Shown one piece after another: positions 8,587 to 17,430 of a stretch of 64,000 nucleotides of DNA. Origin of the DNA: Pseudomonas mangrovi (GTDB lineage Bacteria > Pseudomonadota > Gammaproteobacteria > Pseudomonadales > Pseudomonadaceae); contig NZ_QASN01000007.1 of NCBI RefSeq assembly GCF_003052585.1, positions 1-64,000 on the forward strand. Reading direction: 5' to 3'. Below the pieces are notes generated by a model. That model was given only the letters and a program-made list of their open reading frames with translations. It was not told where the DNA came from and did no database searches. Each line of letters starts with the position of its first letter. The stretch's first letter is position 1. Both the position numbers and the translations under genes were made by a program.

Positions 8587-9153
8587 ATGGCCAAGCAGTA
8601 TCCGGAAATCAGCGAACGCTTCGCGCAGTTCATCGCGGCGCAGAAGATCTTCTTCGTCGGCACCGCGACGGCAGACAGCCGCGTCAACCTCTCGCCCAAG
8701 GGCATGGACTCGCTGCGCCTGCTCTCCAGCACCCGCGTCGCCTGGCTCAGTGTGACCGGCAGCGGCAACGAGAGCGCCGCGCACCTGCTGCAGAACCCGC
8801 GCATGACCCTGATGTTCTGCGCCTTCGAGGGCAAGCCGCTGATCCTGCGACTGTACGGTAACGCGCGGGCGGTGCATCGCCATGATGCCGAGTGGACCAG
8901 CCTGGCGGCAGGCTTCCCGCCCCTGCCCGGCGCCCGGCAGATCTTCATCCTCGATGTCGACCTGGTGCAGGCCTCCTGCGGCATGTCGGTGCCGTTCTTC
9001 GACTACGTCGGCGAGCGTGAGCAGCTCAACGACTGGGCCGCCGGCATCGGCGACGAAGGAATCCGGCGCTACTGGGCGGAAAAGAATCAGACCAGCATCG
9101 ACGGCCTGCCCACCCGGATCTTCGAGCCCCGTCTCGAAGCCGAGGAAGGCTGA
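8587..9153 (+). CDS. Pyridoxamine 5'-phosphate oxidase-like flavin-binding protein
   Basis: A 188-residue cytoplasmic protein of the split-beta-barrel FMN-binding superfamily. The N-terminal segment QKIFFVGTATADSRVNLSPK is typical of the PNPOx-like family, followed by the strand AAHLLQNPRMTLMFCAFEG. It is not PdxH: the substrate-binding C-terminus of PdxH is missing. Such proteins act as flavin or F420-type reductases or haem-handling enzymes, and the substrate is unknown. A GGGGGGTTCAGCC stretch supplies a ribosome site before the ATG. Confidence 0.82.
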   Translation: MAKQYPEISERFAQFIAAQKIFFVGTATADSRVNLSPKGMDSLRLLSSTRVAWLSVTGSGNESAAHLLQNPRMTLMFCAFEGKPLILRLYGNARAVHRHDAEWTSLAAGFPPLPGARQIFILDVDLVQASCGMSVPFFDYVGEREQLNDWAAGIGDEGIRRYWAEKNQTSIDGLPTRIFEPRLEAEEG

Positions 9154-9201
9154 GGTGCCGGTCGGCCGCCAACCGGCGTATTGCGCGACAGGCCTCGGCA
9201 C

Positions 9202-11823
9202 GTGACGCTGGACAGCCGACAGCTGCGCCTGCAGGACTGGGCGCCCCTCTTCGACGAGAAGGTTCTGGCGCGGGGACGCTCCTACGCCAAGCTCGGTATG
9301 GTGCGCATCATCCAGGTGACTGCGCAGACCATCGAGGCGCGCTGCCACGGCACCGCCGAGCGTCCCTACCGCCAGCACATCCTGCTGCGCGCCGGCGGCG
9401 AACACTGGCGGATCGAGGGGCGCTGCAGCTGTCCGGTCGGCGGCAACTGCAAGCACATCGCCGCGGTGCTGATCACCCTTGAGCAGCTGCAGCAGCGCAA
9501 CGACCCGCTGGCAGTGCCGATCGAGCTCCCCCAGGCCGAGAGCGAACAGCTGATCGAAGACCTTGCGCCGCAGCCGCTGCTGCGCCTGGGCAGTCATCGT
9601 CGCCTGCACTTCGACGGCCGCCGCCAGCGCATGCTCGAACAGACGCAGCACCGCGCAGCGCTGGCGTTCCTGTATGCCGGCCATCAGGTGGGCGAACGCA
9701 ACCAGCCGCAGCTCAGCGTGCGCAACCGTGACGGCCAGCGCCTGCGCATCAACCGTCAGCCCGAGCAGGAGGCCCTGTTCCGCGCGCAATTGCTTGCGCT
9801 CGGCCTGCAACCCGCTCTGCGCCGCAGCGAAGCCCTCCCGGAGCAAGCCGGCGAACCCTTCGAGCTGAAGGACCAGGCGAGCTGGCTGAGCTTCGTGCGC
9901 GAGGCGCTGCCACGGCTTCGCGCCCAGGGCTGGCAGATCGAGATGAGCGCCGACTTCCACTTCGACCTCAAGCCGGTGCAGCGCTGGTACGCCAGCGTCA
10001 GCGAAGCGCCCGGGCATGACTGGTTCGATCTGGAGATGGGCATCCTGGTCGAGGGCCGTCGTATCAGCCTGCTGCCGATCCTGTTGCGCACCCTACGCAG
10101 CGCGCCCTGGCTACTCGATCCACAGAGCCTGGCCCAGCGCGGCGACGGCGAGCTGCTGCTGGTGGAGCTGCCGCTGGGCGAAGGCCGCGTCGGCCTGCCC
10201 TACGGGCGCCTGCGACCCTTGCTGGCGGTGCTCGCCGAACTGTATTTCGGTGCCGCCGGGGAAAACGACGAGCGACTGCGGCTGAACCGCGCCGACGCCG
10301 CGCGCCTGCAGCAACTGGAGACGCTCGAGCTGGACTGGCAGGGCGGCGACAGTCTGCGCGAGTTCGGCGCACGCCTCAGCCGTGCCGCCGAGACACCGCT
10401 GGCCGCGCCCGCCGGCCTGCGCGCGCAGCTGAGGACCTACCAGGCCCAGGGCCTGGCCTGGATGCAGACCCTGCGCGAGCTCGGCATGGGTGGCGTGCTG
10501 GCGGACGACATGGGCCTGGGCAAAACCCTGCAGAGCCTGGCGCACCTGCTGCTGGAGAAGCAGTCGGGGCGTCTGCAGCGGCCGGCGCTGATCGTCATGC
10601 CGACCAGCCTGATTGGCAACTGGCAGGAAGAAGCGGCCCGGTTCACCCCGCAGCTGCGGGTACTCGCGTTGCACGGTCCGAAACGCAGCGAGCACTTCGC
10701 CACGCTGGAGCGCTTCGATCTGATTCTGACCACCTATGCATTGTTGCCGCGCGACCTGCCGAGGTTGCGCGAACAGTCGTTCTCGGTGCTGATCCTCGAC
10801 GAGGCGCAGACCATCAAGAACCCGCGCAGCAAGGCCGCCCTCGCCGCCCGCGAGCTGCACGCAGAACAACGTCTGTGCCTGACCGGCACGCCGCTGGAGA
10901 ATCACCTGGGCGAGCTGTGGGCGCTGTTCCAGTTCCTCACGCCGGGCTGGCTGGGCGATGAAGCCGCCTTCAACCGCCTCTACCGGCAACCCATCGAGCG
11001 CGACGGCGACAACCATCGCCTGGCGCATCTGAATGCCCGCGTACGGCCCTTCATGCTGCGCCGGCGCAAGGAAGAGGTGGCCCGCGAGCTGCCGCCCAAG
11101 AGCGAGATCATTCAGTGGGTGGAGTTGAGCGAGGCGCAGCGCGACCGCTACGAGACCCTGCGCCTGGCCATGGACGGCAAGCTGCGTGAAGAGATCCGCC
11201 GGCAGGGGCTGGCCGGCAGCCGCATGCTGATCCTCGAGGCGCTGCTGCGCTTGCGCCAGGTCTGCTGCGACCTGCGCCTGCTGGGTGACGCGCAACCCGC
11301 CGGCGCCGCGCAATCGGCCAAGCTGACCGCACTGATGCGCATGCTCGACGAGCTGTTTGCCGAAGGTCGTCGCGTGCTGCTGTTCTCGCAGTTCGCCAGC
11401 ATGCTCGAACTGATCGCGGAGGAGCTGCGCAAGCGGCGCATCCCCTTCGCCCAGCTCACCGGCGCGACGCGTGATCGTCAGGCGCAGATCCACGAGTTCC
11501 AGGACGGCGACCTGCCGATCTTCCTGATCAGCCTCAAGGCCGGCGGGGCCGGACTCAACCTGACCGCGGCGGACACGGTGATTCACTTCGACCCCTGGTG
11601 GAACCCGGCCGTCGAGGCCCAGGCCAGCGACCGCGCCTATCGCATCGGCCAGGACAAGCCGGTGTTCGTCTACCGTCTGATTGCCCGCGGAAGCATCGAG
11701 GAGAAGATCCAGCAACTGCAGCAGCACAAGGCCGAACTGGCGCGCGGAGTCCTGGAAGGCAACGCTGGCGGCTGGTCACTGGAGCAGGAAGATCTGGACC
11801 AGTTGCTCTCCCCGCTCAGCTGA
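9202..11823 (+). CDS. SWIM zinc-finger / SNF2-type helicase
   Basis: A large (~873 residues) SF2 ATPase that should translocate on double-stranded DNA. An N-terminal SWIM zinc finger (CSCPVGGNCKH, around residue 75) is followed by a ~300-residue linker domain and two RecA-like lobes. Walker A is DDMGLGKT, the DEAH-type motif is LDEAQTIKN, and motifs V-VI are SLKAGGAGLNLTAADTV and ASDRAYRIGQ. The start is uncertain: the GTG at 9202 has an ACAGG 10 bases upstream, while a TTG at 9181 would add seven residues. No restriction or other nuclease partner is adjacent. Bacterial SWIM-SNF2 proteins of this layout are common but poorly characterised. Confidence 0.88.
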   Translation: MTLDSRQLRLQDWAPLFDEKVLARGRSYAKLGMVRIIQVTAQTIEARCHGTAERPYRQHILLRAGGEHWRIEGRCSCPVGGNCKHIAAVLITLEQLQQRNDPLAVPIELPQAESEQLIEDLAPQPLLRLGSHRRLHFDGRRQRMLEQTQHRAALAFLYAGHQVGERNQPQLSVRNRDGQRLRINRQPEQEALFRAQLLALGLQPALRRSEALPEQAGEPFELKDQASWLSFVREALPRLRAQGWQIEMSADFHFDLKPVQRWYASVSEAPGHDWFDLEMGILVEGRRISLLPILLRTLRSAPWLLDPQSLAQRGDGELLLVELPLGEGRVGLPYGRLRPLLAVLAELYFGAAGENDERLRLNRADAARLQQLETLELDWQGGDSLREFGARLSRAAETPLAAPAGLRAQLRTYQAQGLAWMQTLRELGMGGVLADDMGLGKTLQSLAHLLLEKQSGRLQRPALIVMPTSLIGNWQEEAARFTPQLRVLALHGPKRSEHFATLERFDLILTTYALLPRDLPRLREQSFSVLILDEAQTIKNPRSKAALAARELHAEQRLCLTGTPLENHLGELWALFQFLTPGWLGDEAAFNRLYRQPIERDGDNHRLAHLNARVRPFMLRRRKEEVARELPPKSEIIQWVELSEAQRDRYETLRLAMDGKLREEIRRQGLAGSRMLILEALLRLRQVCCDLRLLGDAQPAGAAQSAKLTALMRMLDELFAEGRRVLLFSQFASMLELIAEELRKRRIPFAQLTGATRDRQAQIHEFQDGDLPIFLISLKAGGAGLNLTAADTVIHFDPWWNPAVEAQASDRAYRIGQDKPVFVYRLIARGSIEEKIQQLQQHKAELARGVLEGNAGGWSLEQEDLDQLLSPLS

Positions 11824-11874
11824 GCACAGCGCGCCAGCGCTCAGAAGGCGCGGCAGGCACCCTGCACCTCAGGC

Positions 11875-12019
11875 CCCTCATCCGGCGCTGCGCGCCACCT
11901 TCTCCCGGAGGGAGAAGGAAAGCTGTACCCGGCTTGCACTGGATGGCGCACTCGTACTGCCGAGATGCAGCGACTTTTCCCTCTCCCTCCGGGAGAGGGT
12001 GCCGAAGGCGGGTGAGGGA
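11875..12019. repeat. Inverted-repeat intergenic element, copy A
   Basis: The left arm (11875-11919) and right arm (11979-12019) are imperfect inverted copies of each other, each containing its own small palindrome (CTCCCGGAGGGAG). Together they can fold into a long cruciform or RNA hairpin. The same 45 bases of the left arm recur exactly at 42378 and 42598. It lies after the helicase gene and before a convergent DUF3509 gene, a typical site for REP-like or MITE-like elements. Confidence 0.85.
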
Positions 12020-12076
12020 TGTATCAGGCCACTGGCTGCTGCGTGAACCGGCCGGACGACCGCCGCACAATCGCCC

Positions 12077-12349
12077 TCAGCCCGCCCGGTGCAGGCCTTC
12101 GGCACTGAGCCGATCGAGCCCGCTGAGGCCGTCGCCGGAATCGATGGCCAGGCCGAAGCGAATGCTCTGAACGATCTGCTCCAGCCTGTCCGGATCACCC
12201 AGCTGATCGCCGGAAAGGGCCCGGCGCACCTTGACCCGCTCGTTGTCGGACAGCACCAGGACCAGGCTGCCATCCATGCGTTCGATGACGAAACGCACTT
12301 CGAAATCATCCTTGAACGCGTCGCTGAGGTATTTGAAGGGATTGTCCAT
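12077..12349 (-). CDS. DUF3509 family protein
   Basis: A 90-residue small cytoplasmic protein. It starts MDNPFKYLSDAFKDDFEVRF and matches the DUF3509 pattern: an N-terminal NPF motif, a beta-rich centre (GSLVLVLSDNERVKVRRALS) and a C-terminal helix (LEQIVQSIRFGLAI). The family is largely Pseudomonas-specific and of unknown function. The start at 12349 has GGAG at good spacing. A paralogue lies at 17127-17429 in the opposite orientation, so the two bracket the iron-uptake operon. Confidence 0.82.
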   Translation of the reverse strand: MDNPFKYLSDAFKDDFEVRFVIERMDGSLVLVLSDNERVKVRRALSGDQLGDPDRLEQIVQSIRFGLAIDSGDGLSGLDRLSAEGLHRAG

Positions 12350-12509
12350 CACGCGGCTCCTATGGCACTGCACGGGGGGACTACAGCAAGCGACGGGCCA
12401 GGGTGAGAAAAGTGGCGATGAACGGCAAATGCGCGCCTCTTGCCGCCGCAGATCCTGATCCAGAAGTCAGATTCAGCTACCGTGTGCCCTGAAAAGGGGC
12501 GGCCATGAT

Positions 12510-12833
12510 TCACAGCAGCGCCACCCCGGTACCCAGCAAAAGCAGCAGCGCAGCGGCATAGCGCACCAGATGGGGACGGAACGCCAGGAGCAACCCCTGA
12601 ACGAGTGCCGCCAGCATCAGCAGGCACAGCCACAACAGCACGCCCTGCTCAGCGCCGGTGGTGACGACGCAGAGCGCCAGGGCCAGCAGAATCACAAGAA
12701 CGGCCGCCAGACGCAGCACCACTACCCGAACGCGCCCCGGCTCGCCCTTCCAGAGCTGACGGTGATGTCGCTTCATCGCCATGCTCAAACTGCCCATGCC
12801 GAACAGATTCAGCGCCAGTGCCAGCAGCATCAT
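12510..12833 (-). CDS. DUF3325 family small membrane protein
   Basis: A ~107-residue protein with three hydrophobic segments and a short basic loop (AMKRHHRQLWKG), which fits DUF3325. These genes regularly sit at the end of siderophore-receptor operons with PepSY and DUF3649 genes. The ATG overlaps the TGA of the PepSY gene (ATGA), so the two are translationally coupled. The likely role is accessory to iron or siderophore handling at the inner membrane; this is inferred from context only. Confidence 0.8.
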   Translation of the reverse strand: MMLLALALNLFGMGSLSMAMKRHHRQLWKGEPGRVRVVVLRLAAVLVILLALALCVVTTGAEQGVLLWLCLLMLAALVQGLLLAFRPHLVRYAAALLLLLGTGVALL

Positions 12834-14332
12834 GGGGTCACCTCGGCAAGTCTGGTCCGGGCTTCGCGCTGCGTGCGCGGACGTACCCAGAGCAGGCACA
12901 GCAGGCCAATCGTCAGCAACGTCAGGTCGACCGAAGCCAGTGCCCAGTCACCGCGTCCGATGCTCGCCAGCAGATGCCCCTGGGGCACCAGCAGCAGGTT
13001 CAACAAGGGCAGCCCGAGCGCCAACACGGCAGCCAGCCAGGCCAGCGGCCGATAGCCGGCACGCCCGCGTCGCGCCAGTGCCCAGCCGGCGATGGCCAGC
13101 CAGAGCAGGGAAAAGCTCCAGCCCTCCAGCGTCTGGCGCATGGCCCACTCGGCGGGCAGCAGACGATTGGCCCAGAGCAATCCCAGGCATGCGACCGGCA
13201 GGCCGCCCAGTACTGCGACATTCAGCGAGCGAACCAGGGCGATGCCGGCACCGCCGCGGGCCTCGCGCTTGCGCAACCAGACCTGCAACCCGCCGATGAG
13301 CATGCCGCAGCCGGCCAGGCCCAGGGCAACGTACAGCCAGCGCACCAGGCTGCCACCGAACTGCCCCATGTGCAGGCCGGCCATCCAGATATAGGCACGG
13401 TAGGCAGTGCCCGCCTGTTGCACGTTGAGCAGCTCGCCGGTGGCGGCGTCATAGCTGAGGGTGTCCTGGGGCGAGCCGATGCGCGAAGGGTCGCGTCGAC
13501 GGATATCCACCACGGCACTGGCATCATCCGGATGATGCACGCTGATCCAGCCCACCTCGCCACCGTCCCACTGCGCGCGCGCATCGGCCAGCAGACGCTC
13601 CAGCGCGATCGGCGTGCCGCCCGGCTGTTCCAGCTCCTCGCGGTGATAGCCGCCGGCCACTTCGTGGAAGAACTTCAGCGGGTTGCCCTGGTAGGCAACC
13701 TGCACGCCCGCCGGCATGTAGGAAGCGACGAAGATCGCCACACCGGTATAAGCCATGACCAGATGGAACGGCAGACCGATGACGCCGAACAGGTTGTGCC
13801 CGTCGAGCCAGGCTCGCTGGCCGTTGGCGTTCGGTCGCAGGGTGAAGAAGTCCTTGAAGATCCGCCGATGGATGATCACCCCCGAGACCAGCGCGACCAG
13901 CATGAACATGCCTGCCAGGCCCACCACGTACATGCCGAAGGTGCCGGCGTGCAGCTGGTAGTGCAGGCTGAAGAAGAAGTTGCCGCCCAGGGTATCGGGC
14001 AACGCCTCGCCAGTGACCGGAGCGAACAGCTTGCGCCCGCGCTCGCCGCTGTCGTGCTCCTCCCAACCCAGCTGCCAGTAAGGCTCACGCGTCGTTGGCG
14101 GATGCATCCAGTAGGCATGCAGCTCCTCCGAGACATTGTTCTTGAGCCACTGGCGCACGTCGTCGGCGTTCATCTGCATCTGCCCCGGCGTCTGCAGACC
14201 AGGACGCATCCAGCGCTCCAGCTCCTTGTCGAAGCAGGCCAGGGTGCCGGTGAAGATCACCACGAACAGCAGCCAGATCGGCAGCAGGCCACCCCAGGTA
14301 TGCAGGCCGGCCATGGACTGACGCAAACTCAT
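12830..14332 (-). CDS. PepSY-associated TM helix protein (siderophore-iron reductase-like, PiuB type)
   Basis: A 500-residue inner-membrane protein. The N-terminus (LRQSMAGLHTWGGLLPIWLLF) is the typical PepSY_TM start, and about five transmembrane segments follow with large periplasmic loops. The conserved His in the first (LHTWGG) and later helices (DGHNLFGVIGLPFHLVMAY; AGLHMGQFGG) are candidate haem or metal ligands. Family members are thought to reduce ferric siderophores or process siderophore-bound iron in the periplasm. It overlaps the genes on both sides by 4 bases (ATGA), giving a tightly coupled block with DUF3649 and DUF3325. Confidence 0.88.
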   Translation of the reverse strand: MSLRQSMAGLHTWGGLLPIWLLFVVIFTGTLACFDKELERWMRPGLQTPGQMQMNADDVRQWLKNNVSEELHAYWMHPPTTREPYWQLGWEEHDSGERGRKLFAPVTGEALPDTLGGNFFFSLHYQLHAGTFGMYVVGLAGMFMLVALVSGVIIHRRIFKDFFTLRPNANGQRAWLDGHNLFGVIGLPFHLVMAYTGVAIFVASYMPAGVQVAYQGNPLKFFHEVAGGYHREELEQPGGTPIALERLLADARAQWDGGEVGWISVHHPDDASAVVDIRRRDPSRIGSPQDTLSYDAATGELLNVQQAGTAYRAYIWMAGLHMGQFGGSLVRWLYVALGLAGCGMLIGGLQVWLRKREARGGAGIALVRSLNVAVLGGLPVACLGLLWANRLLPAEWAMRQTLEGWSFSLLWLAIAGWALARRGRAGYRPLAWLAAVLALGLPLLNLLLVPQGHLLASIGRGDWALASVDLTLLTIGLLCLLWVRPRTQREARTRLAEVTP

Positions 14333-14631
14333 GGGCGTGCCCCCAGCTCGGCAGGCAGGAATGCCGCCAGGCCCAGCAGCAAGGCCAGGCCACCGATCAC
14401 CAGCCAGGCCCGCGTGGCGCTCCGCGCGCCGAAGGCGTAGATCGCCGCCGCAGTCCAGACCGCGAAGCAGCCCAGGCTGGCGTAGACCACCCGGTCTGCG
14501 CGAATGAGCGGCAGATACACGGAAAGAAAGGCGGTAAAGCAGTACGCCAGCGCATAGCCGCCAAACAGCGCCGCCAGAACCCGGGCGAAAATACCCAGAC
14601 GCGGTGCAAGGTTGCTGGATTCGATCATCAT
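14329..14631 (-). CDS. DUF3649 family membrane protein
   Basis: A ~100-residue protein with three transmembrane segments (VLAALFGGYALAYCFTAFL; the middle helix; LVIGGLALLLGLAAFLP). It fits DUF3649, often annotated as an iron-transport accessory. The start at 14631 is supported by GGAGGA eight bases upstream. Its stop overlaps the start of the PepSY gene by 4 bases. It begins just downstream of the TonB-dependent receptor, so the four genes form one iron-uptake operon. Confidence 0.8.
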   Translation of the reverse strand: MMIESSNLAPRLGIFARVLAALFGGYALAYCFTAFLSVYLPLIRADRVVYASLGCFAVWTAAAIYAFGARSATRAWLVIGGLALLLGLAAFLPAELGARP

Positions 14632-14666
14632 GCGTGTGTCCTCCGGATGCCGATCAACGGGCCCGG

Positions 14667-16799
14667 TCAGAACCGGTAGCTCAGGGTGCCGACCAGGGTC
14701 CTGCGGTTGCCGGTGAAGCAATCCCCGCGACTCAGGCAGGTGGTGTAGTAGGTATCGTCGGCCAGGTTGGTGGCGTTGAGGCTGACGCTCCATTCGTCAT
14801 GGTCGTAACCGAGCATGGCGTCGTACAGGGTGGTCGACGGTGTTTTCAGCTGATCGATGCCGTCCCAGCTTGCGCCGACGTAACGCACGCCCGCACCAAC
14901 CTTGAAGCCGGGAATGCCCGCCAGACTAAAGCGATGCAGACTCCACAGCGATGCCATCTGCTCCGGTGTACTGGCCAGACGGCTGCCCTCCTGTACCGCG
15001 GCCCCCTTGAGCACTTCGGTATCAAGCCGGGTGTAGGTGGCAATCAGGTCCCAGTCGGCATCGACTTCCACCAGTGCTTCCAGTTCCAGCCCGCGGGCAC
15101 GCGTCTCCCCGCTCTGCAAGGTATTGAGCGGATTGTTCGGGTCGGGCATCTGCCGATTCTGCTCACGCAGATCGAAAACCGCCGCGGTATACAGGCTGCC
15201 ACTGCCCTGCGGCTGGTATTTCACCCCCAGCTCCCACTGCTCGCCCTCCAGGGGTTTGTATGCCTGGCCGGTCGCCTGGTTTATGCCGATGCTCGGCTGG
15301 AAGGATTCGCTGTAGCTCAGGTAGGGCGCCACACCGTTGTCGAACAGATAGGTCAGCGCATAGCGACCCGTGACAGCGTCATCCTTCTGCGCATCTTTGC
15401 CCTGGACCTTGTTGTAGGCCCAGTCCTTGCGCAGGCCGATCGTGGCCACCCAGTTGTTAAGGCGAATCTGGTCCTGAACATAGATGCCTTCCTGGCGGGT
15501 GTGCTGATTCGGCTGGTCAAGCAGCACCACCTGCGAAGCGTCGAAGGTTCCGTATACGGGGGCGTAAAGGTCCAGGGGCGTTGAAGCGCCCCTGCCCTGA
15601 CGGCTCTGTGCGTCGGAACGCTGATAATCGACGCCGATCAGCAGTTGATGCTGTAGTGCGCCGGTATCGAAACGCCCCTCGACGTGATGGTCCGCCACCC
15701 AGACGTCGACCTCCGGCTTGGACACGTAGTAGACGCGGTTGACCGTACGGTTGTCCGGCCCCAGCACTGGCGGCCAGCCATACATGGTCTGATAGCTCAC
15801 CTCACTGCGCTGCCAGCGCAGGTTCTGCCGCAGGGTCCAGTCGTCGCTGATCCGCCAGGAGGCCAGCGAGCTGAGTGCGATCTGCTCGCTGTCGTACTCG
15901 TCATAACCCGGTTCACTGACGAACAGATCGGTGTCGTAGCGGCCGTAGGGTGCTGCCAGCACAGTGCCGCGATGGGGCAGGAAGGAGGAGTTGGTGCCGC
16001 TGTCGTCCTTCTGCACATTGGCCAGCAGGGTCCACTCGAAATCCTCGCTCGGCCGCCAGGTCAGCGAGGGCATCAGCAGCAGGCGGTTGTCCTTGACGTG
16101 ATCAACCTGGGTATCGCTGTCGCGCTGGATGGCGACCACCCGGTAGAGCAGGCTGCGCTCATCGTTGAGCGGGCCGGTGCTGTCGACGGCGATCTGCTTG
16201 CGATCGAAGCTGCCGTACTGCACCTGCAGCTCGGTGCTCTGCTCCTCGCGCGGGCGCTTGCTGACCATGTTGACCAGGCCGCCGACCGGGCTCTGTCCGT
16301 AAAGCATCGACGACGGCCCGCGCAGTACCTCGATGCGCTCGAGGGTAAAGGGATCGACCCGGGTGTTGTTGTAGGAGCCGAAGCTCTGCTGCAGGCCGTT
16401 GAGCATCAGCAGCGGAGAGCTGCCACGGATCTGCGCCGAGTCGCCGCGACTGTCCAGACCATAGGTCTCGCCCCGTACGCCGGCGACATAGCGCAGCGAG
16501 TCCTGAACGGTCAGCGAACCCTGATCGCGGATGCGGTCGGCGGTGACCACGCTGATCGACTGGGGAGCCTCCAGCAGCGGCGTGTCGGTTTTGGTGGCCG
16601 TTACGCTGCGCTTGGCAACATAGCCCGCTACCGGCCCGTCACCTTCCTCGCGTACCGCCTCGACATACTGCGGGCGCAGCTCGACAGGCGTTTCCGCTTG
16701 CTCTGCTGCTGGGCCTCCCTGGGGTTCGACGGCAAGAACCGGAAGAGCGACCGACGCCAGGGCGATGGCAAGAGACAACGGATGAAGATGGGTGCGCAC
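14667..16799 (-). CDS. TonB-dependent siderophore receptor
   Basis: A ~710-residue outer-membrane receptor. A signal peptide (residues 1-24, ending LPVLA) is followed by the plug domain (TPLLEAPQSISVVTADRIRD, then LRGPSSMLYGQSPVGGLVNM). A 22-strand barrel follows, ending with the terminal aromatic signature LSYRF. The plug sequence places it with FhuA/FpvA-like hydroxamate or mixed siderophore receptors. There is no N-terminal signalling domain and no neighbouring ECF sigma/anti-sigma pair, so it is not a transducer. The GTG at 16799 is chosen over an upstream TTG because GGAG lies 7-8 bases before it. It leads the DUF3649-PepSY-DUF3325 operon; the ligand is not predictable. Confidence 0.92.
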   Translation of the reverse strand: MRTHLHPLSLAIALASVALPVLAVEPQGGPAAEQAETPVELRPQYVEAVREEGDGPVAGYVAKRSVTATKTDTPLLEAPQSISVVTADRIRDQGSLTVQDSLRYVAGVRGETYGLDSRGDSAQIRGSSPLLMLNGLQQSFGSYNNTRVDPFTLERIEVLRGPSSMLYGQSPVGGLVNMVSKRPREEQSTELQVQYGSFDRKQIAVDSTGPLNDERSLLYRVVAIQRDSDTQVDHVKDNRLLLMPSLTWRPSEDFEWTLLANVQKDDSGTNSSFLPHRGTVLAAPYGRYDTDLFVSEPGYDEYDSEQIALSSLASWRISDDWTLRQNLRWQRSEVSYQTMYGWPPVLGPDNRTVNRVYYVSKPEVDVWVADHHVEGRFDTGALQHQLLIGVDYQRSDAQSRQGRGASTPLDLYAPVYGTFDASQVVLLDQPNQHTRQEGIYVQDQIRLNNWVATIGLRKDWAYNKVQGKDAQKDDAVTGRYALTYLFDNGVAPYLSYSESFQPSIGINQATGQAYKPLEGEQWELGVKYQPQGSGSLYTAAVFDLREQNRQMPDPNNPLNTLQSGETRARGLELEALVEVDADWDLIATYTRLDTEVLKGAAVQEGSRLASTPEQMASLWSLHRFSLAGIPGFKVGAGVRYVGASWDGIDQLKTPSTTLYDAMLGYDHDEWSVSLNATNLADDTYYTTCLSRGDCFTGNRRTLVGTLSYRF

Positions 16800-17126
16800 G
16801 GTAATAGCTCCACGTAACAATCAACGGAGCGCGAATCATATTGAGTTTGATTACTGATTGATAGTCAATTGCATCTCCTTGAGCCGTGACCGAGAGAGCC
16901 GACCATATCCGCGACCAACGGCGCCGAGCAGCCTCAGCTGCGCACCAGAATCGCGCAGCAGGCATGGCAAAGAGGCGCAAACGCGACGCTGGAAGCCCTG
17001 CGACTTCATCGCCGATCCGCCTACAGGCCACGGGTGACGGGCGATTGCGAGATCCACGAGGAAACTTGCACGGCTTATGCAGGTCAATCCCCCGTCTTCT
17101 CCTTCAGACAAGCCAGGTGACCCATC
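16800..17126. other. Divergent intergenic region upstream of the siderophore receptor
   Basis: The left end is AT-rich and holds the candidate Fur/promoter site described at 16836-16876. From about 16880 to 17100 the sequence is GC-rich again and I see no gene, RNA or repeat in it. A short frame on the minus strand (stop at 16851) has no ribosome site and no recognisable protein pattern. Confidence 0.5.
16836..16876 (-). promoter_or_regulatory. Possible Fur-type operator and promoter of the receptor operon
   Basis: An AT-rich island immediately upstream of the receptor has repeated GAT/ATT-type hexamers on the plus strand (TTGATTACTGATTGATAGTC), which partly resemble the Fur box built from GATAAT units. 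On the minus strand a TTGACT hexamer could serve as -35. No perfect Fur box is present, so this rests on composition, position and the iron-related operon. Confidence 0.35.
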
Positions 17127-17429
17127 ATGTACAACCCATTTCAGGTCCTCACCGACGCATTCGCCAGCGACTACCGGGTGAATTTCAGCCTCGAGAGTCC
17201 GGATGGCAGCATCACCCTGCGGCTCTATGACGACAGCGGACTGGTCGCCAAGCGGCTGATCAGTCCGAAGCAGCGCAACGACCCCTGGCGCCTGGACAAT
17301 CTGATCCAGAGCATCCAGGTCGGCATCGAGATCGATCGCGGCAAGGCGAGCAATCCGACTCTGCTGGCAATGCACGCCGCCCGCCTGGAGCAGCCGACTC
17401 GCGCCGCTCCTGGCCAGGTCTGCATCTGA
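17127..17429 (+). CDS. DUF3509 family protein
   Basis: A 100-residue small protein, MYNPFQVLTDAFASDYRVNF at the start. It is a paralogue of the protein at 12077-12349: both have NPF near the N-terminus, a central GS-[IL]-x-L strand and a C-terminal LDNLIQSIQVGIEID-like helix. It is probably soluble and cytoplasmic, with unknown function. The gene is divergent from the receptor operon and convergent with psiE (1 base between stops). Confidence 0.82.
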   Translation: MYNPFQVLTDAFASDYRVNFSLESPDGSITLRLYDDSGLVAKRLISPKQRNDPWRLDNLIQSIQVGIEIDRGKASNPTLLAMHAARLEQPTRAAPGQVCI

Positions 17430-17430
17430 G

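Noticed and set aside
12818..14440. A 540-codon frame antisense to the PepSY gene
   Set aside because: It overlaps three real, coupled genes and has low-complexity composition without motifs.
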